A stretch of DNA of 64,000 nucleotides, from NCBI GenBank assembly GCA_023052935.1, contig CM041292.1, positions 175,868,400 through 175,932,399 on the forward strand. The letters run 5' to 3'. This DNA comes from Piezodorus guildinii (Eukaryota; Arthropoda; Insecta; Hemiptera; Pentatomidae). The notes beneath the pieces were generated by a model, which saw only the letters and a list, made by a program, of their open reading frames with translations, ran no database searches and was not told where the DNA came from. Below are positions 44,098 through 55,494 of this stretch, piece after piece. The translations under genes were made by a program, and so were the position numbers. Position 1 is the stretch's first letter. Every line of letters begins with the position of its first letter.

Positions 44098-44330
44098 GTC
44101 TATTTTATTGCATATTATCTTTTCTAAATTCTTGCTCTTTCTAACAGTATATTATACCTACATATTAACTTATATTTAAGGAATAATTTTTTGTTGAATT
44201 TATTTTTTCTGTTTAAAAAAAACAAAACAAAATGCAATGGATTTTAATTATAAGCCTTTAGGATATAATGCCCTAAAATATGGTGAAAACCGTATCAAAT
44301 TACGTCTTCTGGTTCGCTAGCGAAAACCAA
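44098..44330 (+). mobile_element. H-family internal fragment, highly diverged
   Basis: 'tatcttttctaaattcttgc' and 'tttctaacagtatattatac' match the middle of H in plus orientation, and 'ccgtatcaaattacgtcttctgg' a later block. It has many substitutions and deletions. Confidence 0.5.
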
Positions 44331-44344
44331 AATCGCGGTATCAT

Positions 44345-44348
<4 letters not shown>

Positions 44349-44390
<42 letters not shown>
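44349..44390. repeat. (AT)n microsatellite
   Basis: About 20 AT units, continuing into an AT-rich imperfect stretch to ~44430. Confidence 0.9.
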
Positions 44391-44489
44391 TATTATACAT
44401 ATACATAAATATGTATACATATAATATTAAAAAAAGAAGAAGATAAAAAAATGAATGATCCTAGTTCCTTCTCAAAGTTCGTTTTACAC

Positions 44490-44545
44490 CAAAAACAGTT
44501 AGGAGTCAACGTTTTAGGGGCTTTCCCCATCTTCAGAACTCAATT
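44490..44545 (-). other. CTGAAGATGGGG…CCCC…AAAACG motif, antisense
   Basis: The complement of 44506-44542 reads ctgaagatggggaaagcccc followed by taaaacgttgac. The GGGG/CCCC stem sits where hammerhead stem II would be, but the core is CTGAAGA and AAAA rather than CTGATGA and GAAA. It resembles conserved 3'-end motifs of Penelope-like and related retroposons. No coding partner is visible. Confidence 0.35.
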
Positions 44546-44892
44546 TTATTTTTCACTTTATGAACATTTTTGTAGATATTTTTAGGGGGTACATACTTAT
44601 AAACGCCACCGCAGCGCAGGGATTTTATACAATTTTATTGATCTTGATAAAGGAGTTCGTACACAAGTAGAGAGAATGTGGGGTAGTGCTAAATGGAGGA
44701 ACAAGAGACATCATTCGAAATCTTAGTTATCAGAGTTAATATGGCGGAATCATCAGGTGAAAGAATGTAAAGACTGTTTTGGATCTATATTAAATTTCAC
44801 ATCGACCTATTTCCCACCTAAATCTGATTTAATACTATGCATAAATAAAATATTTTGATTAATAAAGCGCTTTGATTTTACGTAAAATGTTT

Positions 44893-46291
44893 ACTTTCAC
44901 TTACCTATAGTTGAAATATTGCAATCGTAAAAATTTTCGAATTCCAGTTTTAAACGGAAATACACGTTTTAGGGTTGTGAGTCCAAATAACCAAGTCTCG
45001 CAAAAAGGTATGTTTGGGTGTGGTAAGTCTAGTGCATAAACAAATTTCTTACGAAACTGAAATTTCATATATAAGGCAACTATACGCCCGAGATGTTACA
45101 GCAACTTTTTCATCAAAATAGGCTAACCAGAAGAGCCACTTCGCATTTTGCACCTTTTTATGCTTTTCTCAAAAACGGCTCCAAGGATTTTGATTAAACT
45201 CGCTATATCGATGTAAAATTTAATGTGCTTCAATATTATAAATGTTTCATTCTGATTAAATAGTGTGACAGGGTTTCAATGCCGATATTTTAAATTTCCT
45301 TCCGCTAAACTCCCTTTACTTTTGTACATACCTAAGGATTAACCATAAAATGTTAATGACATTGATGAAGGATGGCTAAATATACTAGTTAAACGAATTT
45401 GATGACTAAATAAAGGATAAAAGAGAAAAACTTATGTATTTTTTTTTTATAAGAATATTAATATAGACTACATTACGTTATGGTATACGTATAATATACA
45501 ATTGGAAAGAGAAAGATTTTAGAAAAAATATTATCTGATGCACAAAGTTTTAAAAGTTAATAAAAAGTGACGAATAGAGAATAAACTTATTACTTATTAA
45601 CAATTCAATATAAATATATAATTTAATCTAAATCATATGTTTCCAACTAAAATAAATACACTCTTTATTAAAATCAACTTTAAATATTTATCCCGATTAC
45701 TACAACACATACTAGAAAAAAGGTTCAAAACTTCCAATTCATTATAAAAAGCTCATTTATATTACTGGCATCAGACCCATCTGGACATATGAAATCGAGC
45801 TTTGGGGTTCTACTAAGCCATCTGATTCCTCCCGCATCCAATCCTTAAAATCCAAAATCCTTCTTAAAATCCTAAATGCTCCTTATTTCGTCACAAATAA
45901 AATCATCCATAACGACCTTAAAATCCCATTTGTGGCAGACCTTTCTCGTACCAGATATACGACTTTTAATTCCAAACACCCAACCCATATAAACCCTCTA
46001 GTCCGCAACCTATCAACCTCAAATATTCCTAACAACCCTCCGAGGCGATTGAAAAGAAGATGGGCTCGGGATATACTTACTCAAAAAAACATCGAAGTAC
46101 TACCGCTGGGTAGTTTCTTCACAAACCTTTTACGCCTTTTATTATAATTCATCACTTTTACTTATTGTATTTATGTAATATACTTAAATAATAATAAAAA
46201 AAATATTTATCAAATTAAAGTATATTAAATATTTTTTTAAATTTATCATAACAGTCAATGTAAGTGAAACCCGTGTATCGCACGCACTAGA
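44893..46291 (-). mobile_element. H-family copy split by a Jockey-B insertion
   Basis: Left part 44893-45692 ('actttcacttacctatagtt' onward) and right part 46212-46291 (ending 'cgcacgcactaga') belong to one antisense H copy. The LINE at 45693-46200 with its 11 bp duplication lies between. The total H length without the insert is ~880 bp. Confidence 0.9.
45693..46200 (+). pseudogene. 5'-truncated Jockey-B LINE with exact target-site duplication
   Basis: It is flanked by aaatatttatc at 45682-45692 and 46201-46211. Coding matches to Jockey-B at 24170-24529 include 'RLKRRWARDILT' near the end, preceded by 'ADLSRTRYTTFNSKHPTHIN' in a frame from 45932. Earlier codons are frameshifted. The 3' UTR keeps 'gtactaccgctgggtagttt' and ends in an A-rich tail. 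Only the thumb/C-terminal part of the RT is present. Confidence 0.92.
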
Positions 46292-47729
46292 TTTTATTTT
46301 AGAATTAGTTTCAAAAACGTACGGTGCAGATTGGAGCACCAGCAGAATTTTCGTAAGTAGCTTTTGTGTTTTCCTGGAGTCTACTTCAGATGTTGACGTC
46401 GCGTGAACGTGTTAACCATGGAACAGGAAGTCAACAAAATAGCCGCTAGATACCACTCGTTTCACAGATTTTAGACTCCCACCGCTAGGGTAAAAAAATC
46501 AGAAATAATATTTCGCCTGCCACAGCTGGGTTTTGCCCCGGATGTAAGATTCTTATCTACTCGACTATAATAAAACTTGATATTTTCCTTAGTACTAATT
46601 AGCATAAATTAAAAAAAAAAAAAAAATTTGGTTTCTCTAATGATTTTAACTTTGAATCACATTTTCCTCATTCCTTTTTCTCCTAATGCCTAGGCATTAG
46701 AAACCTGTTTCATAATATAAATCATTAATTCTCCAAGCAGATAGTCTATCAAGCCCAGGCTTTATTACTTTCTGTTTGTAAATAGTTTGACTCTTGTAAA
46801 TTAGAATAGTTTCCCTGACAAACTGAGCAAATCAGTTAGGTAATGAGTAATTTATAAGCAAAACTAGACGATAATAAATCCATATCTATCGAATGAATTT
46901 TATCGATAGCATTCTTCTTCAGCTTAGGAATTCCTATAAGAGTTAGGAACATACGGAAAAAAAATAGTGCTGATAATTTTTTGTGTTGATATTTTCTGGT
47001 GAGGATAAGTGTATATATTTATGTAAATGATAATACGATTGGATGAATTCAGGTATTCAATCAAGATGAATCAAGTAGAAAAAATAATTAATTTCAAAAA
47101 GCAATATCACGCTTAAACACTAGAAACGCATTTTATTATTCATAAGGAGAGATTCCTAAATGTTTCTCACCTTTGAAATTTTTCTAGACCAAACTAGACA
47201 TTATACCATTAGACTCGGGCAAAATATTAGGGGCTAACGCACCCTAGGAGTCGAACAAAATACACATTTTATCTAAATTATTTGGTACTAGTGAAGTTAG
47301 AAAAATAATTTTAGTGTCAAAGTTACCCCATTTCAAAGCGAAATAAATTTTTAAAAAAGCCATTAAAATATTTAATTATCATGCTAGGTAATAACCCTAA
47401 AAATTTAAATAATGTCGTCAAAACAGTACTTCGAATAGTAAATCGAACTGTGCTAAGATTAAGATTCCTTTTCAGGAGTGATTTTTTAAAATTATTCCTC
47501 TTTCAAATAAGGTAATTTTCACAACAAAATAATTTGTCTGCCTTCACTAGAAGCAGAGCATTAAATAAATGTGTTTTAAGTTAACTTTCCGATTTTTTTT
47601 TACGCGAGGAGTTTTGACTCCTATTGATTTGCAGAATCTAATTGGTTAATGTCTACTTTTACCTTTAAACAATTCATCAAAACACTTCATCAACCCTCTC
47701 CTAGTTAGTTCGCCGCATATACCAAGAGA
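46292..47729. other. Unrecognised DNA; repeat Y at 47205-47500
   Basis: Bases 47205-47500 share ordered blocks with 53000-53091 and 53741-53900 ('ggggctaacg…ccaggagtcg', 'taataaccctaaaaat', 'gtcgtcaaaacagtact'). This defines a dispersed repeat of ~300 bp (Y). Bases 46500-46570 carry a tRNA-like stretch on the minus strand, too degraded to call. No gene is seen. Confidence 0.45.
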
Positions 47730-48700
47730 TTTAAAGGTTATAATTTACAAAACTATTATTTCCCCATCAGTTCTATATAGGTGTGAAACAACGCCTCAAG
47801 ATTTTCGAGAATAAGGTTTTACGTAAAATTTATTTCGAAAAGAGATGATATCACTGGATGTATGTATTTCTTTATTTCCAGATCGGCTGCGTGAGCCATA
47901 CATGGGTTTATATAAAACAAAAAAGTTATTAAAATTACTAGGAGGGGTATAGTCTCATGCAAAGACACCCCTAACTATTTTATGTTTATAATTAGACTGA
48001 ACAGTTAAATAAAAAGGTTTATATAAATCAAAACAAACACTTGAAATAATATTGAAACACAAGAATGAAATGAAACTAAAAGTAACTAAGTTCATGTAAG
48101 ATAATAAATTAATACATGTATAAGGTAATTAAAAAAAGAAAGAAAGAAGATAAAGTAAATGAAGCTTGAAAAGAATCAATGAATAAGTAATTAACTTTAA
48201 AAATAAAAAATACATTAAAATAATAATAATAAGTAAATGGAACATAATACATTGGATAAATGCTAATTTAGTAATTTATAGATAATAAATAGTAATTTAG
48301 GAAAGATAATTTAGTAATAATTAGTTAGAAAATTAAAGATAATGGACAAAAAAAATATTAATAGGAAGATCACAAAAGAACGTCTTGCAGAAGTCTGGGT
48401 TTGAGCCTGCGAATTGTTTGAACCCCGATGTTGTAGGCTACAACACCTCTCACTGCTGGGAGCTGTGTGTGGTATTTAGTGAAGCGATCTTTGATGAAGT
48501 TATCGATAGGTTCAATTTGAAGTTCACGGTGCAGTTGACTGTTTCTAATGAACCAAGGAGCGTCAACTGATATACGGAGAATTTTGTTTTGTAAAGTTTG
48601 GAGCTTTTTCTTTTAGTTGGGGAAGGATATCACTGGAGAACTTGAAACCCTTTGTACAATTGTTGTTTGTAACCCTCTAGTACAAATAAAAAAAAACCTG
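47730..48700 (+). pseudogene. RTE LINE C-terminal relic, interrupted by a Jockey
   Basis: Bases 47734-47858 align with 63703-63857 of the intact RTE ('ggttataatttacaaaacta', 'ttttcgagaataaggttttac', 'gagatgatatcactgga' for 'gagatgagaccactggg'). The similarity resumes at 48638 ('gaacttgaaaccc…tttgtaaccct'). A ~25 bp block is missing. The intervening 47859-48637 is an antisense Jockey fragment plus its duplicated site. The relic covers the end of the RT C-terminal region (…FENKVLRK…). It shows that this RTE family has an older history at this locus. Confidence 0.8.
47859..48625 (-). pseudogene. Antisense Jockey-type LINE fragment with 12 bp duplication
   Basis: It is flanked by gatatcactgga at 47847-47858 and 48626-48637. 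Minus-strand translation of 48390-48615 gives 'LQNKILRISVDAPWFIRNSQ', 'LHRELQIEPIDNFIKDRF', and 'YHTQLPAVR', the Jockey C-terminal signature (LQ..QNK.LR…APWF..N..LH.DL). A ~500 bp 3' UTR runs leftward to 47859. It is a family distinct from Jockey-A and -B. The plus-strand frame 48385-48570 is a shadow. Confidence 0.85.
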
Positions 48701-49017
48701 TACCACTACAACTCATAAAGAGTTTTGGGTTCAGTACATGAAGAGATTCGTACTGTTTCTAGGCCAACGGCCGTGCATTGAGGTGATTCGGCCGAGATCA
48801 CGCTCAGCCGCAAGGTTTTTCCCCATTTTTGGGTACCCACTTTATAGAGGCTGGGGTTGCCTCAGGAAGGTCTCCATACCCCCGCATCGCCCCTGGATGA
48901 AATAATAGAATAAATAATATTCCGCCACAACCGGGATTCGAACCCAGGATTCGGATCCAAGTAGATGTATACCTTATGTATGCTCTAGCTCTCCACCCAC
49001 TAGACCACGCCGCTACC
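48691..49017 (-). repeat. tRNA-derived SINE (S1 family), antisense, with duplication
   Basis: It is flanked by ctagtacaaataaa (48677-48690) and ctagtaaaaataaa (49018-49031), 13 of 14 identical. The minus-strand head is 'gtagcggcgtggtctagtgg' with B box 'gggttcgaatccc' (48938-48950). An extra ~30 bp sits between the A and B boxes relative to the copy at 7299, placed in the anticodon-loop region. It has a full body. Confidence 0.9.
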
Positions 49018-49305
49018 CTAGTAAAAATAAAGTACTCAAAAGTGTAAATAATGGAAATTCCTTAGTGGCTTAGTGGTTACTGGATTGATGATTTATTCTA
49101 ATCAATTGATGGGTTAATCCTTATTAACAATCAATAAGTAAAGAAACATTAAACTTGTTCCCTAGCACTAGCACAGGTCCTTGGACCTTTCAGGATCCGA
49201 ATACGTTGTTCAGATTGTCTGCGATTTGTGATTAAAATTTTATATCTTTAAGAGTATTGGAATAAATATCTTATTGTATAAGTTTTAAATTATAGGTTAC
49301 TTTTA

Positions 49306-49510
49306 TACATTTAAAGTCATTTTATGATATTGTGATGTTTTCGTCCTAGATTTTACCGATGTAGGTTTAATTAAGATGGTGATTTTTAACGATAATCTGT
49401 AACTGACCACAGGCTCTGGAACACCATTTTACGTTTTCTTTGAAGGACAGCATAACGAAGGATTTTTCACTAACATTAAAAATAATCAATTATACCATTT
49501 GCCAGGTTAA
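49306..49510 (-). repeat. SINE (S2) partial, antisense, diverged
   Basis: 'aagtcattttatgatattgt', 'ggtttaattaagatggtgat', and 'gaaggacagcataacgaagg' appear in S2 order. The tRNA-like head is missing on the right. Confidence 0.65.
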
Positions 49511-49796
49511 AAATTAAATTTTACTTATACGTTGTTTCGTGAATTTAAGTAAGCTCCTAGAGCCTGGTTCTATTTTTCTTCATTTTCATTTCCCTAACTA
49601 TGCAATTTCTAGAATAAAGTTTCGTTTGAGGTACTTCGCACGTATACGCAACAAGCTGTGGTCCACTAAAAATCTAAATTAGATTTAATATTTAGGATTT
49701 AGGAGCCCTTTCTATTGAAATGATTGCTGTAAAGGTCCTCTAAAATGTTTTTGTTAGGAACGACTGATATAAATAATAGCAGTTTGGTACAAAAAA

Positions 49797-50628
49797 TCTG
49801 GTGTGGGCAACACACGACTTTCACTTACCTCCATTTTTAAAATAAATGAAAGAATTTTCAAAAACATTTAGAGATAAAAATACGTGAAACTATTATAAAC
49901 TATTTTCATCAGCGTTAACAAGATAATATAGTTATTTTTATTGAATCTACAAAATTAAAGGTACTTTAGGGGAAGAATATCGGCATTTAAGTACTTTCAG
50001 ACCATTTTAATCCGAATGAAACCTATATGATATCAAAGCCCATTAAATTTTACATCGATATAGCGAGTTAAATCAAAATGGTCGAAACCGTTTTCGAGAA
50101 AATCGAAGAAAGGTGCAAAATGCATTGTATAAAGTGGCTCTTCTGGTTAGCTCATTTTGATGAAAAATGTTTTGTAACGTCTCGGGCGTATATTTGTCTT
50201 AAATATAAAATTTCAGTTTCATAGGACTTACCGTTTTCGCCCGGGAGTTACCACACACACACACACACACACCTTTTTGCGAGACTTGGTTATTTGGACT
50301 CAGGAGACCCTAAAATGTATATTTAGGTTGAAAACTGGAATTCGAAAATTTTCACGATCTCATTTTTTTTTTTTTTTTTTTTTTTTTCTTACCCTCTGGT
50401 TTTATTTTCAAACAAAATACAAATACAAATGTAATATGTATAGCTGTCACATTTGTCCTTATGTTACCCGGAGGTATTCTAAAGAGGATTGCTATATGCG
50501 CTGGATGCACTAGTAATCTTTCAAGGGCTTCTTCTATGCCTTTATTTATCCATTGCAAAATGGGAGGGACCATTCTTCAGGGTTCACGATCTCAATACTT
50601 CCCCTTACTATATATAGTAAGTGAATGT
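49797..50628 (+). mobile_element. H-family copy split by a T-family retroposon
   Basis: It starts 'tctggtgtgggcaacacacg' at 49797 and runs to 50362, is interrupted, then resumes 'atacttccccttactatata' and ends 'gtaagtgaatgt' at 50628. The middle ~200 bp of the H consensus ('aaagattttag' region) is deleted. The CA run lies at 50254-50270. Confidence 0.9.
50363..50582 (-). mobile_element. T-family retroposon, antisense, with 12 bp duplication
   Basis: The duplication ttcacgatctca occupies 50351-50362 and 50583-50594. A 25-T run on the left is the poly(A) tail on the minus strand, and the 5' end is 'ccctgaagaatggtccctcc'. It preserves the same ~40-codon frame (VPPILQWINKGIEEALERLL) as 14127-14337, with few differences. 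Conservation of codons in two independent copies suggests this is a piece of a coding ORF of an unidentified LINE. Confidence 0.9.
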
Positions 50629-51015
50629 AAAAATAATGAACGAGAGATTAGTACCTTTATAATATTACTTTACGAAAAAATGTTGGAAATATAACACCGA
50701 TAAGTGTCAAGGACCACACATTGGTGGGCGTGGAGTGATTCGAAAGTTGTGAAGCACAGCATCCTCGGTTAGCCTAGAGGCAAGTTCACGATTGGCTAGG
50801 CATTTAACTTAGAGTTTTCCTTATTTCCAGGTTGAGGGGCATTTTAACTGGGGCAAAGCAATACCCTGGGTGTCTGCGAAATCAAGATCGGATGTGTTTA
50901 ATGTATGAGATTATCCAGAAAGTTTGTGATGAAATTATAATGCAATTGAACCTATGCGCTTGAGCAAACCAGGAAAACGAGAGGAGTTATTAGTTATCGT
51001 ATTTTCGTGATTTCT
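50629..51015. other. Unrecognised DNA between two H copies
   Basis: A 50700-50940 stretch is more GC-rich than its neighbours and has no matching block elsewhere in the window. It contains 'tcggttagcctagaggcaag', faintly tRNA-like but without a B box. Confidence 0.35.
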
Positions 51016-52264
51016 AATTTCACTCACCTATCCATAAAATATATAGAAAGGCAAAGTATTGCGATCGTCAAATTTTTTGAAATCCGATTTTCGACGAAAA
51101 TACACATTTTTGAGTTCCCTGAGTCTATATAACGGAGTCCTGCAAAAAGATCGAGTTCGAGCATAGAAACGCAAATTCGAACAAATGAATTTGGTATTTA
51201 ATACATCTATACGCCCGAGATGTTACATCAACTTTTTCATTACAATCGGCTAAACAGAAGAGCCATTTTATGCCAGGTATTTTACACCTTTTTACGATGT
51301 TCTCAAAAACGGCTTCAAAGGTTTTAGATTAAACTCGCCATATTGATGTAAAATAACGTTATTTAAGCCCTGTCACACCATTTTAATCAGAGTAAAATCT
51401 ACGTGTAATTACATCTCAATAAATTTTACATCGATATAGCGAGTTTAATCAAAATCGTCGGAACCGTTTTCGAGAAAATCGAAAAAAGGTGCAAAATGCA
51501 TGGTATGAAGTGCCTCTTCTGGTAAGCTCATCTTGATGAAAAATGTTTTGTCACGTCTCGGGCCCAGTTATCTTAAATATGAAATTTCAGTTTCATAGGA
51601 CTTACCGTTTCCGCCTGGGAGTTACCACACACAAACAGACCTTTTTGCGGGACTTGGTTATTTGGACTCAGGGGATCCTAAAATGAGTATTTCCGTTGAA
51701 AACTGGAATTCGAAAATTTTCACGATCGCAATTCATTCCCTTACTATATATAGTTAGTGAAAGTAAAAACAATCGAATATATAAGCTGAACAAATTCGAT
51801 ATCCAACTAATGGAGGGAACCACGAAATATTTTTTCCATGCAGTTTTTTGTTATATATGCATAACAGTAATATAGACGTATAATATTCTATTGGAAACCT
51901 AAATATTTTAGAAAAAAAAATATTTTCTTATACATAAGCTTGTAAAAGTTAACAGAGAACCGTGAAAAGTTTATTGTAGATGATAATATAATATATTTAT
52001 TTATGACGCCTGTATCCTTGAGGGTCATTGGCGTTCAAACTTACATTTTATACTCTGTTATAATATAAAATTATTTTCAAATAGAATTTATATTATTATA
52101 TTATATTATAAAAAAAATTATTATTTAATAAAACACATTTTTCCATTGAAATTCAATTTAATTAATTCTTTAAAAATTTATTTTTATGTCTAGGTGTATT
52201 GAAAAATTCTTTAATTTATACTTACGACGGAGGTAAGTGAAAGTCGTCTGTTTCCCGCATAAGA
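51016..52264 (-). mobile_element. H-family copy with an inverted H fragment inside
   Basis: Antisense H sequence occupies 51016-51356 and 51770-52264 (ending 'gtttcccgcataaga'). Between them, 51357-51769 is the right half of a different H copy in plus orientation, ending at the true terminus 'gttagtgaaagt'. The ~110 bp of antisense H sequence expected at the junction are missing. A nested insertion followed by deletion, or an inversion, would explain it. The inner copy is much better preserved than the outer one. Confidence 0.85.
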
Positions 52265-52329
52265 TTTTTTTATTAAAGTGCTACCTAAAATATATAGAAA
52301 TTAAATATATTTTAGGACGATGGAAAGAA

Positions 52330-52390
52330 AATATTTGTATAAAACCTGAAGTAAATTGAGAATCTAAACTTGTGTGTTGCGCGCACCAGA
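52330..52390 (-). mobile_element. H-family terminal fragment
   Basis: 'cttgtgtgttgcgcgcaccaga' ends at 52390, preceded by a weak match to the subterminal motif. Only the last ~60 bp remain. Confidence 0.6.
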
Positions 52391-53091
52391 TATACTTGCA
52401 TCTTATTTTAAACCGTTATCCTGTATTTTCTTAGCTCTCTGGTGTCTTAAAAGTAATTTAAATAAAAAGCCAAATAGCCACAACCATGTTTTTTTTAAAC
52501 CAATGTTGACTGTAAATTATTTTATTTTACATAATAGTTATCCTTCATTATTATCTAAGATATGCGATCTGAAGCCATTTATTAAATCTATAGAGTTTAA
52601 TTACATAAATTAAATACAAATTATATAAAACTTATACATTCTTAATTACCGTAAATATCGTTGCTAATTATTTAATATAACATTATATAACGGAAAGGAA
52701 TTGGAAGGTGGAGAAGCTGAAAGAGGTAACTTAGGGCGAGGAAATGTGGAAGGGCCTAGGGCGGGATCAAGACCTGTTAATTGAGACGAAAGGTTAATTG
52801 GGAGGAGAGCCTCTGTTAATTCGGGATAAAATGTTCGTCAGTATCCTTTCCTCCTCACCACTCTCGGCTCTAATGCCAGTTTGCTTCGATATCCATTAGT
52901 GAGATTCACTCACAACGAGAGTTGGGATCCTTTCCGATTGTGATGTGTCCTACTCATGAATTTTTTTAAGTGAAACAAGACATACAAAATTAGACTTTGC
53001 AAAATATCAGGGGCCAACGGTCTCCAGGAGTCGCGGAAAAAAAATCGGATCGTTTCCGAGCTAAAACACATTTTATTTAGTATCTCTATTC
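52391..53091. other. Unrecognised; GC-richer island 52690-52960 and repeat Y fragment
   Basis: Bases 52690-52960 have noticeably higher GC than the surroundings and no recognisable motif. Bases 53000-53091 are the left part of repeat Y (compare 47205-47500), broken by the Jockey-C relic that follows. The frame at 52374-52613 is not supported. Confidence 0.4.
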
Positions 53092-53700
53092 TATATTACT
53101 CCTCCCATTAACTTTAATAATATTCCTATTCCGACTTCCGACGAAATTCGATATTTAGGTATTCACTTGGACAAAAGACTAACCTGGAGGATCCACATTC
53201 GACAAAAACGCAAAGAACTCAACAGACGATACGGTCTTTTATCTACATTACTTGACAGACGTTCTAAATTATCATTAACCAAAAACTAACTCTTTACAAA
53301 GTTTTGCTAGAACCATTCTGGACATAGAGGATAGAACTGTGGGGCTCTGCAAAACCATCAAGCATCCAAAGAATACAGTATTTTCAGTCGAATGTGCTGC
53401 GCAAAATAGTGGACGCACCGTTCTATACATAACGACTTAAACATTCCGACTATTTCAGCCACCGCTACAGAACAATACAATAACTTCCACCAAAGACTGA
53501 CATACAACACCAACCCTCTTACAGAAACATTAAAATGCTCTACAAATTCTTACAGCCCACCCCGACGACTACGCAGACGGTGGCCAAGAGATATGCTGAT
53601 CACTTAACGAACTCTGCTGTGATGAGCCAGTGCTTCAGCAGTCCACAAAGGAATGCAGATGGCAAATTACATTTTATGTCAAATTTCTTTTTTGTAATAA
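53092..53700 (+). pseudogene. Jockey-C LINE relic, 5'-truncated
   Basis: 'DEIRYLGIHLDKRLTWRIHI' opens the RT thumb at about 53136, then 'RYGLLSTLLDRRSKLSL'. Frameshifts follow, and the fragment ends 'SPPRRLRRRWPRDMLIT' with a stop at about 53606. A short 3' UTR ('ctgtgatgagccagtgcttc') reaches ~53700. It is less than half identical to Jockey-A and -B at protein level by eye, so a third family. It splits repeat Y, whose right part lies at 53741-53900. Confidence 0.85.
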
Positions 53701-54273
53701 AATAAAATTTCCAGTGAACGTAGAAAAATAAGTTCGGGTATAAAAATTATATTTCAAATCGGACAAAATAAAAAAATAATGCATTAGAATATTTAAGATT
53801 TATGTTTTATAATAACCCTAAAAATATGAATAATCTCGTCAAAACAGTACTTGTAATAAGGTTTCTTAAAAACTGTCTTCTTTCCACTCCTAAAAAGGAA
53901 TCTTAATCAAAACAAGATTGATGAAATTCCCCTCTTAATATAGAAACAGGGTTAGAATTAATACGTACCATAATGTAATAATTTAAAGTGTTTTATTTTA
54001 TTGAATTTATTTTATAATCAATTATAGGTGTAGGCGTGTTTAATCTCATCACATATATTTTATTTCTTTTGTATCTAAATTTACATCTATACTAAAAGTA
54101 ACCACACCATCTATTACTTCATTAACGGCAAATTATAATAATAATAATAGTATTTATTTATATGTAAATACAAAATTAATTACTCTCCATTATAAAACAA
54201 AACAAAACAATAAATGAATATTTACATGGAATGTATTTACATACCAAAGAATTTGGGCGGAGACTAACCGACC

Positions 54274-54895
54274 CTAAAACTTCAGTTGTTGGCACTTACT
54301 TTTCCACAACATCCTGTCTTGTGCGTGTCTCGTCCATAAAGTACCTTCCTTTATCTTCAATTCGTCGGCCCAGCGCTTGCGTTGTCGGCATCTGCGTCTT
54401 TTCTTATCAATAGGGATCCATTCTGCAGCTCGCTCTGCACAACTATCTTCAGTTTTCCGCATGAGATGTCCTGCCCATGTCCAGTTCATTCTTCGGCCAT
54501 AAGCAATAGCGTCTGAGACCTTTGTTAACTTTCTTATTTTATTTGAGTTAATCTTGTCCCGCAGAAAGATTCCTAGCATAACCCGCTCCATTCTTCGTTG
54601 ACAGACATTTATTTTCCGCTCTAAATTTTTTGTCAGTGACCAAGTCTGGCATCCATACGTAAGCACTGTGATGATACAGCTGTGGTATTGTAATAAAAGT
54701 GGTTTGTATTTTATTTCCAGTTGGCTTTTGAATATGAGCTTGAGGCTCCAACATTTTTTCCACGTCTTAGCTATTCTGGATTCTATTTCCTTTGCATCTC
54801 TATTTACAAATGATATTATTTGTCCAATATAATAGGCTTCATTGGAAATCTTCATGTCTGGGAGTTCTTGCCTAATAAGAATTAAGCAAAAACGG
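54274..54895 (-). pseudogene. LINE RT C-terminal fragment (RTE-like), antisense
   Basis: The frame 54855-54274 on the minus strand (193 residues) has 'YYIGQIIS', 'IITVLTYGCQTWSLTKNLER', 'CQRRMERVMLGIFLRDKI', 'MNWTWAGHLMRK', and 'RCRQRKRWADELK'. This is the C-terminal region of endonuclease-reverse transcriptases (YGCETW…RMERRMLGI…WAGH…RPxxRW.DE). The frame extends a few codons upstream to ~54890 without a Met and then ends, so the catalytic palm is missing. The open frame argues for moderate age. The clade is uncertain; RTE-like is the best guess. Confidence 0.85.
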
Positions 54896-55297
54896 CAAAT
54901 TAGTCACTCCTTAATTATTTTTTCGAAAACGAATATAATTTTCGTCACTCGCACACCATAATCATTATATACTTCTAATCAAATTTAGATTTTTTTGTTA
55001 TGTATATGTAAAACTTCTGATTACCTTTTAAAAGAGTTCATATAGTTCCACAAGAGATGTGTGAATTACACCGCTCTTGGGATTACACAGTGTAATTATT
55101 GAATTTGTTGATAAACAATGTTTTTTAATTGTATTTTTGAAATACATATAGGACGTATTTTCCCTAAGTAGCATTACTGGAGATTTATAAGGTAAGGGTA
55201 ACTCCCATTAAAAATGTCAGCGCCACAACCATATTAATTATAGAGAAGCTGCGATGGGAATAACATGGGAATATGTTTGTGTATTTATTTTGTAAAA

Positions 55298-55320
55298 AAA
55301 AAAAAAAAAAAAAAAAGGAA
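55298..55320. repeat. Poly(A) tract
   Basis: 22 A's followed by 'ggaatataaatag'. It may be the tail of an unrecognised retroposon to the left; no family blocks were found. Confidence 0.6.
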
Positions 55321-55494
55321 TATAAATAGACATGCTTCTATAAATATAGATGAATTTTTTAACAATAAAAATCGAAAATCTTTTTTTGTTGTCTGTAAAC
55401 TTTTTCTAATAAGAATAAGTAATTATTAATAATAAATAATAACAATGATGTAAACAGATTAATTAATTATAAAATAATAATAATAAGATAGACG

